Shown one piece after another: positions 8,657-16,302 of a stretch of DNA of 35,382 nucleotides. The DNA comes from SZUA-365 sp049663345 (GTDB taxonomy: Bacteria; Bacteroidota; Ignavibacteria; SZUA-365), in contig JBATDG010000076.1 of NCBI GenBank assembly GCA_049663345.1, positions 1 to 35,382 on the forward strand, given 5' to 3'. Each line of letters begins with the position of its first letter. Within the stretch, counting starts at the first letter, position 1. The notes below the pieces were generated by a model that was given only the letters and a program-made list of their open reading frames with translations, had not been told where the DNA came from and searched no databases. Position numbers and translations under genes: made by a program.

Positions 8657-8685
8657 AATATATCATGATGAACACATTGAGTCAA
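8657..8685 (-). promoter_or_regulatory. Sigma70-type promoter of the toxin-antitoxin operon
   Basis: On the reverse strand TTGACT (8685-8680) and TATATT (8662-8657) are separated by exactly 17 bp. The palindromic operator follows directly. This is the clearest promoter in the window and indicates a conventional -35/-10 consensus at this locus. Confidence 0.75.
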
Positions 8686-8818
8686 TCCCTAAATCGTCCC
8701 GTATCGATTTCACATCTTTTCTTCCCCGGACGCGTACACCGCCGTTGATTCTCCTCGAACTTCCGGGTCTCGGTTGCGAAATCCTGTCGCGCGATGGCGG
8801 GATCGAATCCAATCCATC

Positions 8819-9056
8819 GCTTCGTGCCAAGCGCCTTGCGGCAAAGGGCGCGCTGGAGCGCGCCGCTCCGAACGGCCTCCGAAGCTCCAATTCTCGACAT
8901 CTCGAATCCTCGAATTTTCGAATGCTCCAATGCTCCAATGCTCCAATGCTCCAATGCTCGAATGCTCCAATGCTCGAATGCTCCAATGCTCGAATGCTCC
9001 AATGCTCGAATGCTCCAATGCTCCAATGCTCTAATGCTCTAATGCTCCAATGCTCC
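8819..9056. repeat. Composite intergenic repeat, copy A: 62-bp hairpin leader plus octamer array
   Basis: Positions 8819-8880 form a non-coding leader containing the hairpin GGCGCGC-TGGA-GCGCGCC (8847-8864). From 8881 the DNA is in strict 8-bp register: five degenerate units (8881-8920) then 17 near-perfect AATGCTC[C/G/T] units (8921-9056). Positions 8819-8903 match 12096-12180 with four mismatches over 85 bp and no gaps. Open frames through the array (repeats such as EHWSIGAL on the reverse strand) exist in several frames at once and have no ribosome binding sites, so I regard the region as non-coding. Confidence 0.92.
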
Positions 9057-9076
9057 AATCTCGATTTATCAGAAGG

Positions 9077-9094
9077 GGCGCGCTGGTGCGCGCC
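9077..9094. repeat. GCGCGCC hairpin, dispersed repeat member
   Basis: GGCGCGC-TGGT-GCGCGCC, a 7-bp stem with a 4-base loop followed by GTCCCC. It is a variant of the hairpin at 8847, 12059 and 12124 and lies just after the octamer array. It could act as a transcription barrier or simply be a mobile palindrome. Confidence 0.75.
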
Positions 9095-9119
9095 GTCCCC
9101 AGCTGCTCCAATTCTCCTC

Positions 9120-9148
9120 TTGCTATGAATCCATTTTCTCCCTATTAT
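9120..9148 (+). promoter_or_regulatory. Possible promoter of the lipoprotein pair
   Basis: TTGCTA (9120-9125) and TATTAT (9143-9148) are spaced 17 bp apart, 47 bp before the ATG at 9196 and after the repeat block. Fit to the sigma70 consensus is moderate. Confidence 0.4.
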
Positions 9149-9195
9149 CGGAAACAGACATTTGACTCTGATAGTATTCCTTTCGGGGGTTCCCC

Positions 9196-10326
9196 ATGAA
9201 GCACGGTGCGATCCAAACCCTCCTTTGTCTCCTCACCGCCATGTTCGCTTTCTCCGGCTGCATGACTTTTCCGCTGACCGAGGCCTGGCGTCCGACGGTG
9301 CGGGTAGTGGGAAACAGCGACGATCTTCGTCCTGCGCCGTACACGCTGCGGGTGGAGATGGAGGATTCAACCACCGCAGGCGAGGGCGCCGCGATCAAGC
9401 GGCAGCTGGGCACGATACTGGAGGACATGCTGCTCCGGCGCGGCTTCACGCGCGTACGTGAGTCGGCAGTCTATGCCATGACGTTCCGCTATCGCATGGG
9501 CACGCGCCGCTTCCTCGACTGGCGGACTGAAGTGAACAACGAGTCATCGACCACGACTACGTGGAAGGCCAAGGCAGCAAAAACGCAGGACTCTACCGGG
9601 AAGAAGCAGGACTCTCGAAGCAAAGCACGGAAGAGCGACGTCGATACCGTGATCATCGGGAAGACGAAAAGCACCGAGAGCAGTTCAGCGGTCACATCCA
9701 GCACGGAACAAACCCGCTACGGTTTTGTCGTCACGCTCGAGGCGGCGAATGCGGACAGCGCAACGCAATGGCAGGCGGATGTGGTCTGGGAGTCTGAATC
9801 CTACGACGTTCTCAAGCAGATATTCATTCCACTCAAATACATGGTGCACGAACTTCCCTCCGTTCCGCATCCGACTGCAGTGGAGCGGGTCCGGGAAGAT
9901 CGGGCTGCGATGTTCTACGACCAGTTCTGTGCCGGACGCGCCTTCAGTTCACCCGCGGTGCCATACGTCATAACGTTCCGAAAGTGGGATACCTACGGTG
10001 ATAAGATTCGCGACGTTTACGCCATGCAGGCGTACGTCGATCTGCTCGAATATGCGGATGCCGCGCTGCCGATACAGGAAAACGGGATGGAATACTCCGA
10101 ATTAGATAAGGTGGACATCCGCCGCCGCCTCATGCTTGGCGGCGAATACCGCATCGGCGATGCCGCCGGTCCTGTGCCCGTATTCCTCACCCTCGAAGAC
10201 AACGATATGGGCAGCTACGAAGTTATCGAAGCCCACGTCGGTACTCCCGGAGAGTACATCTACTTCCTCGCCCGCCTCGAACGCTGGCAGGCCGCCGAAC
10301 GCGAACGCTACGAGGTGTTTGAGTGA
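9196..10326 (+). CDS. Predicted lipoprotein of unknown function
   Basis: A 376-residue protein with a lipoprotein signal: basic start MKH, hydrophobic LLCLLTAMFAF and lipobox FSGC, so it should be anchored to a membrane. Residues ~110-165 are a low-complexity stretch rich in Ser, Thr, Lys and Gln, apparently a linker between an N-terminal part (about 25-105) and a C-terminal part (165-376). I do not recognise the domains. The C-terminal part is charged and Tyr-rich with no membrane segment. The stop overlaps the next gene's GTG start (GTGA), so the two lipoproteins are probably co-translated. Both sit between two direct copies of a composite repeat. Confidence 0.75.
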   Translation: MKHGAIQTLLCLLTAMFAFSGCMTFPLTEAWRPTVRVVGNSDDLRPAPYTLRVEMEDSTTAGEGAAIKRQLGTILEDMLLRRGFTRVRESAVYAMTFRYRMGTRRFLDWRTEVNNESSTTTTWKAKAAKTQDSTGKKQDSRSKARKSDVDTVIIGKTKSTESSSAVTSSTEQTRYGFVVTLEAANADSATQWQADVVWESESYDVLKQIFIPLKYMVHELPSVPHPTAVERVREDRAAMFYDQFCAGRAFSSPAVPYVITFRKWDTYGDKIRDVYAMQAYVDLLEYADAALPIQENGMEYSELDKVDIRRRLMLGGEYRIGDAAGPVPVFLTLEDNDMGSYEVIEAHVGTPGEYIYFLARLERWQAAERERYEVFE

Positions 10327-12005
10327 ACCGCACGATGCTGCTCGCCGTGTGCGCCTTGCTGCTGCTGAATGCCTGCAGTGACGATTCCACGGATACCGGG
10401 GACCCGGGTCCGAAATCACGTGTGCTGCTGACGGGACCCAGCACAAGCGTGCTATTTTTTCCAGCTGGAAAAGTGTGGGTTTCATGGAAAGTGCGGGAAG
10501 GGGCAGGGGAGCCGGATTCGGTGTGTCTGCAGTACCGTGGGCTGGATCCGGAAACCGCCTGGCGCATTATCGCCACGTTTCCGACGAGAAAATACACACA
10601 CACGTTCACCCTCCCGGATTCCCTCACCGGCCGCTTTGAAATTCGGATCCAAGGAAACGGAGATGAGGCTTGGGATGTTGTATCTCCGCTCTTCGCTTCC
10701 GTGATACTCGTGCGTCTCACTGCTCCGGTCGGCGGACAGCATTTGCAGTCGGAATCATCCGTTTCGATACGGTGGGATCTGGATTTTCCGGACTTCCCCT
10801 CCGGTTTTTCACTCACCGACACCGGGACTGTGGAAATTCAATTCACGCCGCTGGGCGGAAAAGAAAACTGGCAGAGGATCGCTACGCCGCGTGCGGGAAC
10901 GCGTACTTTCGATTGGAAGCTTCCGTCGTCGCTCGGCGTGGATTTTGCCCTCCGGGCGCGCTCGATGTATACGAACATCTGGAGTACCGTTTCTCCCCTA
11001 CATGTTTCTCCCGTCCCGATCGAGCTTCCCCGCCTTCAGCTGATTTCACCCAAAGCTGGCAGCATCTTCAGGCTGGGCAGCACAATTCCGATCCGGTGGG
11101 AGAGTTCGGATCCTCTTGGTGCCGGCGATTTCATAGAGGTCGAATATGCCTTCGATAGCCGTTGGTTCAAGATTGGAACCTTCCCCTTTCTGGACCATGG
11201 ACTGGACTGGACACCGAAGGAAGTTATAGACCATAAATATTCGCTTCGCATCCGGCAAGTGAAATCACCGGACTGGAGCCTGCGGGATTCGATCTGGACA
11301 GCGGAAATACGCATCCTCAATTATCCGCCGGGGACAGTCCTCCGGCGGGGAACGGGCTTCCAGCTCGAGGTCAAGATCTACGTTCCCTGGAATAAGCCCA
11401 TGACCACCCTTTGCCTGCTGAGCTCCGACGGCGGAGCGACCTGGCCGATTACCATGCCCGAACGGGGATCGCTTCTCGACTATCCCCCGGCAGCGAACTG
11501 CCGTCTGCGGCTTCATCGTGACGATCTGCCGTTCGAGGATACGACAGCGACGTTCGCCATCACAGAGAATCTCACCGACTATCCGATGCTCATGGTGGGG
11601 CAGCACTACGTGTACCAGTACAAACAGATAAAATGGGAACTCTTCACCGGCATGCCCATCCGTCGCGAAATAGCCATGCCGGATGCTCACATAGTTGTTC
11701 ATGGAAAAACAATACTGAGTGACCGTACGGTCTACGATGTGTCGTACTGGAGCGACGGCAGAGGCGATACGCTGCGGACGACGGCCGTCGAGTCGCACGA
11801 AGGTCTGCATCGCATCACCGCCGACTTCCTTCCCTTCTCCATCGACAGGATATTCGCGCGCCTTGATGCTGACTCGGAAACCGTCACGTACGACTGGGGC
11901 ATCAACTCCAGATTTGTACTCCACCGGAATAGAGGTCTGCTCTTCGCTGTCGAACGGCATGGCAGTGTCATCGGTACCATCGATTACGAATTCACACTAC
12001 GGTAG
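10323..12005 (+). CDS. Predicted lipoprotein with Ig/Kre9-like repeat domains
   Basis: A 560-residue protein that begins with GTG at 10323 overlapping the previous stop (ATG 10335 is the alternative). The signal is MNRTMLLAVCALLLLNAC, lipobox LLNAC. After an Asp/Thr linker the protein carries at least three beta-sandwich-like repeats with the signature 'P..G....S..SIRW' (near residues 35, 137 and 240: TAPVGGQHLQSESSVSIRWD; SPKAGSIFRLGSTIPIRWES). This resembles the Kre9/KNH or fibronectin-like modules found in surface proteins of this phylum. The C-terminal ~140 residues form a different unit (MLMVGQHYVYQYKQ..., ending TIDYEFTLR). A surface or periplasmic binding role is likely; no catalytic motif is visible. 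It is partner to the upstream lipoprotein. Confidence 0.78.
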   Translation: MNRTMLLAVCALLLLNACSDDSTDTGDPGPKSRVLLTGPSTSVLFFPAGKVWVSWKVREGAGEPDSVCLQYRGLDPETAWRIIATFPTRKYTHTFTLPDSLTGRFEIRIQGNGDEAWDVVSPLFASVILVRLTAPVGGQHLQSESSVSIRWDLDFPDFPSGFSLTDTGTVEIQFTPLGGKENWQRIATPRAGTRTFDWKLPSSLGVDFALRARSMYTNIWSTVSPLHVSPVPIELPRLQLISPKAGSIFRLGSTIPIRWESSDPLGAGDFIEVEYAFDSRWFKIGTFPFLDHGLDWTPKEVIDHKYSLRIRQVKSPDWSLRDSIWTAEIRILNYPPGTVLRRGTGFQLEVKIYVPWNKPMTTLCLLSSDGGATWPITMPERGSLLDYPPAANCRLRLHRDDLPFEDTTATFAITENLTDYPMLMVGQHYVYQYKQIKWELFTGMPIRREIAMPDAHIVVHGKTILSDRTVYDVSYWSDGRGDTLRTTAVESHEGLHRITADFLPFSIDRIFARLDADSETVTYDWGINSRFVLHRNRGLLFAVERHGSVIGTIDYEFTLR

Positions 12006-12058
12006 TGCATCGAGCTGTGTTCGACGCTCGGATGTCCCTTGCCTCGAATGCTCGAAGA

Positions 12059-12076
12059 GGCGCGCTGGAGCGCGCC
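12059..12076. repeat. GCGCGCC hairpin, dispersed repeat member
   Basis: GGCGCGC-TGGA-GCGCGCC, identical in stem and loop to 8847-8864 and 12124-12141, lying about 55 bp after the lipoprotein stop. It may help terminate transcription, but it has no T-tract. Confidence 0.75.
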
Positions 12077-12095
12077 GCTCCGGATGTAACCCGTT

Positions 12096-12245
12096 GCTTC
12101 GTGCCAAGCGCCTTGCGTTAAAGGGCGCGCTGGAGCGCGCCGCTCCGAACGCTCTCCGAAGCTCCAATTCTCGACATCTCCAATGTTCCAATCCTCGAAT
12201 GCTCGATTGCTCCAATGCTCCAATGCTCGAATGCTCTAATGTTCC
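12096..12245. repeat. Composite intergenic repeat, copy B: hairpin leader plus octamer array
   Basis: This is a direct copy of the element at 8819: the 62-bp leader with hairpin 12124-12141, then eleven 8-bp units from 12158 (GAAGCTCC, AATTCTCG, ACATCTCC, then AATGCTCN variants). Orientation is the same as in copy A, and the leaders align without gaps with four mismatches in 85 bp. The array is shorter and more degenerate than in copy A. Confidence 0.92.
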
Positions 12246-12437
12246 ATTGCCTCGCTCCGCAAAGCTATTCGTGAAACTATTGACAAATACAATTGAATTT
12301 CGGAGATTGGGGTAATCATAACATGTACTATCCGATCCCCGCCTGCGCGGCTGAGCTTTTATCAACAGGGGAGAGCGTGTGGAAGTGGTTTAGTGTGTGT
12401 GAGCCTGAAATTTGTGAGCACTTAAAGCGAGGTTAGT
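12246..12437 (+). other. AT-rich leader before the Asp-box protein gene
   Basis: This 190-bp stretch has no convincing gene. It includes a TTGACA hexamer (12280-12285) without a well-placed -10 partner, and GAGG at about 12430 as the probable ribosome binding site for ATG 12438. A promoter is expected here but cannot be pinned down. Confidence 0.35.
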
Positions 12438-14510
12438 ATGGGTACGATGAGCCGGTGTATTCTTCTCGCAACGATTATCATTGCATGTTTTCTTCCAGCC
12501 TCAGTCTCTGCGCAGTGGACGCAATCAGCGGGTCCGGAAGGCGGGAGCGTCCTTGCCCTCGCCTCTGAAGAATCGACGATTTTCGCAGGGACCCTGAACG
12601 GCGTGTACCGCTCCACTGATGCCGGGGAGCATTGGACCACTGCGAGCAACGGCCTCACCGATCTTTTCATCTATTCGCTTGCGGCAGCTGAGGGCCGGCT
12701 CTTCGCCGGTTCGGAAGCTGGCGTTGTGCATTTCTCATCCGACAACGGGGCGCATTGGAGCCGCGTGCTTGAGGGCATCGACAACGGCACCGTCGAAGCG
12801 CTCGCATTGCACGGCGGTTTCGTTTTCGCCGGAACGGCCATGAAGGGGATTTTCCGCTCGAACGACAATGGCGCAAATTGGGAAGAGGTGAACACGGGGT
12901 TGGGCAGTCTGGTGGTTCATGCACTTGCCTCCGTTGGCGGCACGCTGTATGCCGGCACACGCGGCGGCATCTTTGCATCCACCGACAACGGCGCAAGCTG
13001 GAGCATTCAGGGCACGCTGCCTGAGATCTATTCCCTGCTGATTTCGGGTTCCGCCGTTTGGGCAGGCGGCTACCAGGCAGTGCACGTCAGCACTGATAAT
13101 GGTGCGACATGGGTCTCGAAAGGAACTGGTGTCTTTCCTCACCGCATACAGAGTATGGCGAAAAGCCCAGCTTACCTCTATGCTGGTGGACTTACCGGTG
13201 GCGTGTTCCGCTCCGCGGACGATGGTGCGACGTGGACTTCAGTAAAAACCGGCATGTCCGAGCTGCGTATTACGTCACTGCTGGTGCAAGGAGCGGTGGT
13301 GTTCTGCGCGACGGACGGTGACGGCGTGTTCCGAACCACGGATCAACTCGATTCCTGGACCGCTATGCATACCGGAATGCGCGCCACAGCAGTGCAGCGA
13401 TTGCTTGTTTCGGGTTCCACTCTCGTCGCCGGCTGCTATGGATCGGGAGCTGTGATATCCGATGACAACGGCTCGAACTGGAGTGCCAGAAATTCCGGCA
13501 TGACGAAACAGTTGATCTACGCTCTCGCAGGGTCCGGTACCGCGCTCTATGCCGGTACCTACGGAGGCGGACTATTCCGTTCTTCAGATGCTGGAGCGAA
13601 TTGGCAGCTGCTGGGAAACGGACTGACAAGCCTCAATATTTTCTCGCTCCTTCAGCACGGAAGCAAGCTCTACGCCGGCACGAATGGCAACGGAATCTTC
13701 GTCTCTGACGACGGCGGCGACAGCTGGACAGCACTGACCGGGGGCTGGGGGGCGCAGGCTATCTACGACATGGCAGCTCATGGCACGAAGGTGTTTGCCT
13801 GCGTAAGCAACACTGGAATATTCATGAGCAATGACGACGGGGCCACCTGGACCCTTATCAACGAAGGACTGAGCAGTCTCCGGGTTCGTTGCGTGCACGA
13901 GCACGGATCGATGCTCTTCGTCGGCACGAGCAACGGCGGAGCCTTCCGTTCCACAGACGAAGGCGTATCGTGGACGCTCATGAATAACGGGATGAATGCC
14001 ACCGATATCCGTGCATTCTGCTCGATCAATGGCGGCATCTTTGCGGCTTCCTATGACGGACGCGTGTTTCTGAGCACGGACGATGGCGAAAATTGGAGCG
14101 AGGTCTCGGACGGCATTTCGGCTCGTTATTTGTACAGCCTGGCTGCGAAGGATGGTATGCTCTTTGCCGGTTCTTGGGGTAATGGACTCTGGCAGCGGCC
14201 GCTGTCGCAAATGATTGTTTCCGTCGACGATCCCGCTGTCGCTTTGTCAGACTTCCGTCTACTGCCGAATTCCCCGAATCCCTTCACGGCCGCGACCCAA
14301 CTCCGTTTCTCGATTCCCACGGAGGCCCAAGTCACCCTCACCATTCACGATCTCCTTGGCCGCCGCATCGCCACCGCTGCCGACAGCCGTTTCGGCGCAG
14401 GCACGCACACCATCCCCTTCGACGGCAGCGTCCTTCCCGCCGGCATCTACCTCGTCCGCCTCACCTCCGGCAGCCGGCAGCAAACCGCGCAAATTCAAAT
14501 TCTCCACTGA
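12438..14510 (+). CDS. Secreted Asp-box beta-propeller protein with T9SS sorting domain
   Basis: A 690-residue protein with a signal peptide (MGTMSRCILLATIIIACFLP..., cleavage near ASVSAQ). It contains about 13 Asp-box-type repeats of the form [I/V]FxS-[T/N/S]DxGxxW, spaced roughly 40 residues apart (for example YRSTDAGEHW, FRSNDNGANW, FRSSDAGANW, FLSTDDGENW). This BNR/sialidase-like or photosystem-assembly-type propeller arrangement is seen in many secreted proteins of this phylum. The last ~85 residues (LPNSPNPFTAATQLRF, VTLTIHDLLGRR, LPAGIYLVRL) are a type A sorting domain for the type IX secretion system, so export across the outer membrane is expected. No sialidase catalytic set (Arg triad, Tyr/Glu pair) is evident, so binding or structure is more likely than catalysis. 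Confidence 0.88.
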   Translation: MGTMSRCILLATIIIACFLPASVSAQWTQSAGPEGGSVLALASEESTIFAGTLNGVYRSTDAGEHWTTASNGLTDLFIYSLAAAEGRLFAGSEAGVVHFSSDNGAHWSRVLEGIDNGTVEALALHGGFVFAGTAMKGIFRSNDNGANWEEVNTGLGSLVVHALASVGGTLYAGTRGGIFASTDNGASWSIQGTLPEIYSLLISGSAVWAGGYQAVHVSTDNGATWVSKGTGVFPHRIQSMAKSPAYLYAGGLTGGVFRSADDGATWTSVKTGMSELRITSLLVQGAVVFCATDGDGVFRTTDQLDSWTAMHTGMRATAVQRLLVSGSTLVAGCYGSGAVISDDNGSNWSARNSGMTKQLIYALAGSGTALYAGTYGGGLFRSSDAGANWQLLGNGLTSLNIFSLLQHGSKLYAGTNGNGIFVSDDGGDSWTALTGGWGAQAIYDMAAHGTKVFACVSNTGIFMSNDDGATWTLINEGLSSLRVRCVHEHGSMLFVGTSNGGAFRSTDEGVSWTLMNNGMNATDIRAFCSINGGIFAASYDGRVFLSTDDGENWSEVSDGISARYLYSLAAKDGMLFAGSWGNGLWQRPLSQMIVSVDDPAVALSDFRLLPNSPNPFTAATQLRFSIPTEAQVTLTIHDLLGRRIATAADSRFGAGTHTIPFDGSVLPAGIYLVRLTSGSRQQTAQIQILH

Positions 14511-14541
14511 ACCACCAGCCCGATTGATAACGGAAATCATA

Positions 14542-14578
14542 GAGCATTCGAGGGCCCATTAAGGGTCCTCGAATGCTC
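14542..14578. terminator. 12-bp inverted repeat made of octamer-repeat sequence
   Basis: GAGCATTCGAGG (14542-14553) and CCTCGAATGCTC (14567-14578) are exact reverse complements around a 13-base loop, 32 bp after the Asp-box gene stop. The arms are the same AATGCTC/TCGAATG octamer family seen at 8921 and 12182, here inverted against itself. It could act as a terminator hairpin, although there is no T-run. Confidence 0.5.
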
Positions 14579-14627
14579 GAATGCTCCACGGTAGGTTTTC
14601 CGACCCGCGGTTCGTAATTTATTCCCC

Positions 14628-14975
14628 ATGATGCTGTCTTTCATCTCATCCCGTCTCGTCCCTTCCCTCGGCCGCCTGCTGATCCTGCTGCTGTCGCTGT
14701 CCTTGTGGTGCGGGCATGCACCGGATGCACCAGCGCCAACCGAAGCGCAGTGCGTCACGGTAGCAGCATCTTCGCTGCCGACCGATAGCGGCTGCCCCTG
14801 CAGCGACGACGATCATCATGATTCAAATTGCATGTGCGTGTGCCACACTCCCACGATTCCCGGCATGACTTTCGATGCGCAGTCCCTTCTGACGGCGCAT
14901 AACATCTTCACCGATCTTCCTGATTTTCGCTACCCTTCTCCCACCGCAGCAATTTACCACCCTCCCAAGGCGTAA
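14628..14975 (+). CDS. Small exported Cys/His-rich protein of the metal efflux operon
   Basis: A 115-residue protein with an N-terminal hydrophobic segment (LGRLLILLLSLSLWCG). A metal-ligand-like cluster follows: CPCSDDDHHDSNCMCVCH, at residues ~56-73, with five Cys and three His in a short span. Small exported proteins with comparable Cys/His clusters often precede CzcCBA/CusCBA-type operons in Bacteroidota. The outer-membrane factor gene follows on the same strand. A role as periplasmic metal chaperone or sensor, comparable in position (not sequence) to CusF, is inferred. Two adjacent ATGs (14628, 14631) are possible starts. Confidence 0.7.
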   Translation: MMLSFISSRLVPSLGRLLILLLSLSLWCGHAPDAPAPTEAQCVTVAASSLPTDSGCPCSDDDHHDSNCMCVCHTPTIPGMTFDAQSLLTAHNIFTDLPDFRYPSPTAAIYHPPKA

Positions 14976-14990
14976 CCCTTTCGCCGGTTG

Positions 14991-15008
14991 ATCCCGTCGC
15001 AACGGGAT
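14991..15008. repeat. ATCCCGT hairpin
   Basis: ATCCCGT-CGCA-ACGGGAT is a perfect 7-bp stem with a 4-base loop. It lies between the small Cys/His gene and the outer-membrane factor gene and overlaps the first ATG at 15007, which argues for the downstream GTG start. Similar GTCCCG...CGGGAC hairpins occur at 29586 and 30292. Confidence 0.6.
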
Positions 15009-15051
15009 GATGGTCATTCCTTTTATTATTTATCCTTCGAGGTTCGGTGTG

Positions 15052-16302
15052 GTGAAACGCTATTCACTCGCGGGAATCCTTTTTCTGCTTTGCCAGACCC
15101 TGGCATTCTCACAGACGCAGGAACGGCTTTCCCTTCAAGAGGCACTATCGATCGCGCTTCAGAATAATCCGGAAATTATCGCAGCGGGACGCACGATCGA
15201 CGCGTCCCGGGGACGCTATTGGCAGGCGATCTCGCTTCCTGCTCCGGAACTCTCCGTCAACTATGATTATATCCCGCCCGGCAGCGGTTTTTCGAAATTC
15301 GGCGAACGGTTCATCGGAGTCACGCAGGCATTCGATTTCCCGACGACCATCATGCTGCGCGGCTCCGCTTCTTCATCCGAGACTGATGCCGCGGAAGCGG
15401 CGTCGCAGTCAGTCTCGAACGCTGTTGCTCTCCAAGTAAAACAGGCCTACTACGGCGTCCTGGCGAAGGAAAGAAAACTCCGCCTGGCGGAAGAGAATCT
15501 GGGTATCGCAGAGGATTTCGCGGGCAAAGCCATCATTCGCTATAACGTAGGCGAAGGTACTTACCTCGAACAGCTCACCGCAACGATGAAGCGGACACAG
15601 GCCCAAAACGCTGTTGAGGTTTCCCGGAACGATCTCCGACTGGCTGAAGGTGAACTCCATTACGCTCTGGGACGCGGGTCGGCGCAGCGCGAGAACGAAC
15701 TCGAGCTGACCGACAGCCTCTCCTATCAGCACTATGCTCTGAAGCTCGATTCCCTCGTGGAACTGGCGTATGAATGGAACCCGCAGATCCGCTCAGCAGC
15801 GTTCAGACTCGAGGCCGGAAAGGTCCGCCGTACCATCGCCTGGTCAAGCATCCTCCCCAGTTTTTCGGTCTCCTATTCCCGGCAGCTGGCTGCGGGTGGA
15901 CCCGATTATTACGGAGTCGCTTTCGGTATGTCGCTGCCTCTGTGGTCCGCGTTCGATCAGCGCGGACAAATCGAGGAGGCCTCCGCAACAGCCGCGGTCA
16001 TGGAATCCGAGTTGTTGAATGAAAGAAACCGGGTGTATCTGAATGTGAAGAACACTTTTCTCGACTTCACGAATGAAGAGCGCCAGATGAAATTTTATCA
16101 GACGGCGATGCTGCCGCAGGCGGACGAGGTCTACCGGTCGGCAGCGATGAGTTATCAATCCGGTGAAATCACGTATCTGGAATTTCTCGAAGCCAGACAG
16201 ACGTTGATTTCTGTCCGCGATGCGCACATCGACGCACTCTTCAATTACAATTGCGCTCTCGCCCGGCTCGAAAACGCAGTGGGGAGATCAATCAATGAAT
16301 GA
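15052..16302 (+). CDS. Outer-membrane efflux protein (TolC/CusC/CzcC family)
   Basis: A 416-residue protein from GTG 15052, preceded by GAGG at 15039-15042. ATG 15007 would add 15 residues, but it lies in a hairpin and has no ribosome binding site. The signal is VKRYSLAGILFLLCQTLAFSQ. The mature protein has the two-fold OEP pattern: LSLQEALSIALQNNPEIIAAGRTIDASRGRYWQA in the first half and LVELAYEWNPQIRSAAFRLEAGKVRR in the second, with long amphipathic helices ending YNCALARLENAVG. It forms the trimeric outer-membrane channel docking with the adaptor and RND pump encoded next. Its stop overlaps the adaptor start by 8 bp. Confidence 0.9.
   Translation: MKRYSLAGILFLLCQTLAFSQTQERLSLQEALSIALQNNPEIIAAGRTIDASRGRYWQAISLPAPELSVNYDYIPPGSGFSKFGERFIGVTQAFDFPTTIMLRGSASSSETDAAEAASQSVSNAVALQVKQAYYGVLAKERKLRLAEENLGIAEDFAGKAIIRYNVGEGTYLEQLTATMKRTQAQNAVEVSRNDLRLAEGELHYALGRGSAQRENELELTDSLSYQHYALKLDSLVELAYEWNPQIRSAAFRLEAGKVRRTIAWSSILPSFSVSYSRQLAAGGPDYYGVAFGMSLPLWSAFDQRGQIEEASATAAVMESELLNERNRVYLNVKNTFLDFTNEERQMKFYQTAMLPQADEVYRSAAMSYQSGEITYLEFLEARQTLISVRDAHIDALFNYNCALARLENAVGRSINE

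Noticed and set aside
8881..9056. CRISPR array
   Set aside because: The units are contiguous 8-mers with no spacers, and no cas genes are present.
8663..9058. Overlapping reverse- and forward-strand open frames of EHWSIGAL or NAPMLQCS repeats
   Set aside because: They arise in several frames from the period-8 array, since 24 bp without a stop stays open. No start context or flanking protein sequence supports translation.
12279..12330. Promoter with TTGACA before the Asp-box gene
   Set aside because: No acceptable -10 hexamer at 16-18 bp spacing could be found, so it is noted only as part of the leader.
15007..15051. Upstream ATG start for the outer-membrane factor
   Set aside because: The ATG is inside a hairpin without a ribosome binding site. 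GTG 15052 has GAGG at suitable distance and gives a standard signal peptide.
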